A DNA stretch of 24,174 nucleotides from an uncultured Allobaculum sp. Lineage in GTDB: Bacteria; Bacillota_I; Bacilli_A; Erysipelotrichales; Erysipelotrichaceae. The translations under genes and the position numbers were made by a program. The stretch covers positions 1 through 24,174 of the forward strand of contig CAJTLE010000031.1 in assembly GCA_910577085.1 (NCBI GenBank). Reading direction: 5' to 3'. Below are positions 22,757 to 24,174 of the stretch, in pieces; position 1 is the stretch's first letter, and each line of letters begins with the position of its first letter. Below the pieces are notes generated by a model. It ran no database searches, had not been told where the DNA came from, and saw only the letters and a list, made by a program, of their open reading frames with translations.

Positions 22757-24124
22757 TTAGATCTGAATGATTTCGGAGAATTCTGGCAGTTCTTCTGGAG
22801 TGGCAGACGTTTTGGTTTCTTCTTCAAATCCGCCCAAAACATAGGTAGCAATCGCGGCAATAATCATCGAAAGGCAGGAGGCAATCAGACCGTTCATGAT
22901 ATTGGCGCTGCCGCCGGCTACAAATCCCAGCGTACCCAAAAAGTTGGTCGCACCCATCACATAAGTTGTTACATGCGTCAGGCCGGCATATAATCCACCA
23001 CAAAATCCGCCAATGGCCAGGGCGATAAAGGGTTTCTTATAGCGAAAGCCAAGACCAAACAGGGCAGGCTCCGTTACACCGCCAAGAAAGCCGGAAATAA
23101 AGTAAGAAAGAGATTCTGCTTTGCCTTCTTTGTTTTTCTGCCTGAAGAAAGCGCCTAAGGCAATGCCAAAGGCTGCCCATGTGGCGATGCCGCCAGCAAC
23201 TAAAACAAAGGAATCCGAACCAGTCTCAAGCATGGCTGCAATCGCAAACATGATCAGAACAGAGTGCATACCGGTCATAACCAGGAACTCCCAGAGGGCA
23301 GCTACAACGGCAACAGCGATAAAGCCGCCAACATTACCGAAACTGAGCAGTGTAGTACCGATGATATTACCAAGATAGTTACCAAGTGGAGCGCAGACGC
23401 AGAAGAGAACCGGAATCATAACGGCTAAAGTCAGGGTTGGAACAAAGATGGTGCTTAAAGCATCCGGAATGACTTTTTTAAAGAATTTTTCCGGATACGT
23501 CATCAGCCATACGCCAAGCAATACCGGGAGAACGGATTGGGCATAGCTGGCCACGGGTGCCGGGAAGACACCATAAATATTGAGGGTTTCCTGGACTCCG
23601 ACCAGATTGACAAAATCAGGAACGAGCAGCAGGGTGCCCATCATAATGCCCATGGTGACAGAAGCATTGAGTTTTTTGGCAGCCGAGTAGCCAAGAAAGG
23701 CCGGCAGGAAATAGTAGAATGCATTGTAAACCATGTTAAGCAGCACGTAAGCGTCACTGCCTTCACTGACAATGTTGAGCATATCTGGTCCCAGTAAAAC
23801 CAATGCGGTTTTGAACATAGCCGCCCCAATCATGACCGGAATCAGGGCAACCATGGAACCGGACAGATAGTTGAGGATATTGCTTCCCGCTTTTTTCAGC
23901 GTGAGTTTTTCTTTGGGAGCATCGAGATTTTCATCGACGGCAGCCTGTTGGGCCAGGCCGGTCATTTCGCATAAAGCTGCGTAGACTTTAGGAACATTCT
24001 GACCAATGATGATCTGATACTGGCCGCCAGAGTGGGCGACACCGATGACACGAGGCTGCTGATAAAGTAGCTTTTTCGAAAAGCCCGAATTCGGTTGATT
24101 AGTTAAAAATCGGCTAGAAATCAC
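22757..24124 (-). pseudogene. PTS beta-glucoside/Glc-superfamily EIIBC permease with broken 5' end
   Basis: The EIIC part is intact: about ten membrane helices, LNYLSGSMVALIPVMIGAAM near the start and the signature GVTEPALFG late in the domain. It would carry a sugar across the membrane while EIIB phosphorylates it. The EIIB part keeps only its C-terminal half, VIGVAHSGGQYQIIIG and NVPKVYAAL. The preceding segment with the phosphorylated Cys is not in frame. The open frame can only begin at a GTG (24124) inside a perfect palindrome, with no ribosome binding site. There is no EIIA domain. With no EIIB cysteine the product could not transfer phosphate as such. Sugar specificity is not readable; the downstream YdjC-family gene hints at an acetylated amino sugar or disaccharide. 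An assembly or edge artefact cannot be excluded. Confidence 0.7.
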
Positions 24125-24149
24125 ATGAATGTGATTTCTAGCCGATTTT
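24106..24149. repeat. Perfect palindrome with 21-bp arms at the broken EIIB
   Basis: Positions 24106-24126 are the exact reverse complement of 24129-24149, with a 2-base GA centre. The outer ends are AAAA and TTTT, so either strand reads as a hairpin followed by T residues. It lies where the missing EIIB coding sequence should run. It may be an inserted hairpin element, a terminator at the end of a neighbouring element, or a junction scar. Two shorter palindromes lie beside it: GCTTTT with AAAAGC at 24070-24084, and CCGAATTCGG at 24085-24094. Confidence 0.85.
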
Positions 24150-24174
24150 CTTGTTCAAACGGAGCGTTGAGCAC

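Overview
This window is ordinary housekeeping chromosome from a low-to-mid GC member of the Bacillota (Firmicutes). The evidence is a class A penicillin-binding protein next to recU, gpsB and a type B RNase P RNA, plus RNase J, a PolC-type DNA polymerase III and an ECF thiamine transporter subunit under a TPP riboswitch. The block pbp-recU / gpsB-rnpB resembles the Bacillus ponA-recU / gpsB-rnpB neighbourhood. The protein style (a PBP with a Cys-containing, Pro/Asn/Gln-rich tail, and an Asn/His-rich RNase J tail) suggests the Erysipelotrichia, but that placement is inference. I see no prophage, CRISPR array, plasmid module or tRNA.

Layout. 1-354 is non-coding, with a possible divergent gene just off the left edge. 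355-1800 (+) holds a small P-loop kinase-like protein and a HAD phosphatase; the HAD gene ends at a strong terminator that faces the terminator of the PBP operon. 2074-5422 (-) is recU-pbp, with overlapping genes for recombination/chromosome segregation and wall synthesis. Divergently, gpsB (+) is followed at once by rnpB. 6872-7448 (-) holds a 2-TM protein overlapping a TIGR04076-like protein. 7676-8340 (-) is thiT with a TPP riboswitch and a clear promoter. 8777-9541 (-) is a lipoprotein with a nine-copy STNE repeat. 9807-10679 (-) is a membrane-anchored metallophosphoesterase-fold protein with eroded metal ligands. 10945-12918 (-) is RNase J, and 13234-13779 (-) is peptide deformylase. 14175-15527 (+) is an FtsW/RodA SEDS polymerase with a TTG start. 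16054-21586 (+) is a tightly overlapping coaD-rnc-polC operon. 21711-22472 (-) is a YdjC/ChbG-type deacetylase downstream of a PTS EIIBC gene (22757 to about 24124, -) whose IIB domain is broken near the right edge.

How the genes fit together. Cell-envelope growth is served by the class A PBP, GpsB (which coordinates PBPs and division proteins in other Firmicutes) and the SEDS polymerase. RNA processing is served by RNase P RNA, RNase J and RNase III. DNA replication and repair is served by PolC and RecU.

The least ordinary signals are these: a perfect 21-bp-arm palindrome inside or beside the broken IIB region; an almost ideal promoter that places the recU start codon at the predicted transcription start (leaderless GTG); an rnpB promoter whose -10 box contains the gpsB stop codon; structured leaders before the SEDS gene and RNase J; an orphan 14-bp stem structure at 8531-8590; and the metallophosphoesterase homologue lacking several canonical ligands. 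I did not find a clearly new multi-gene system.
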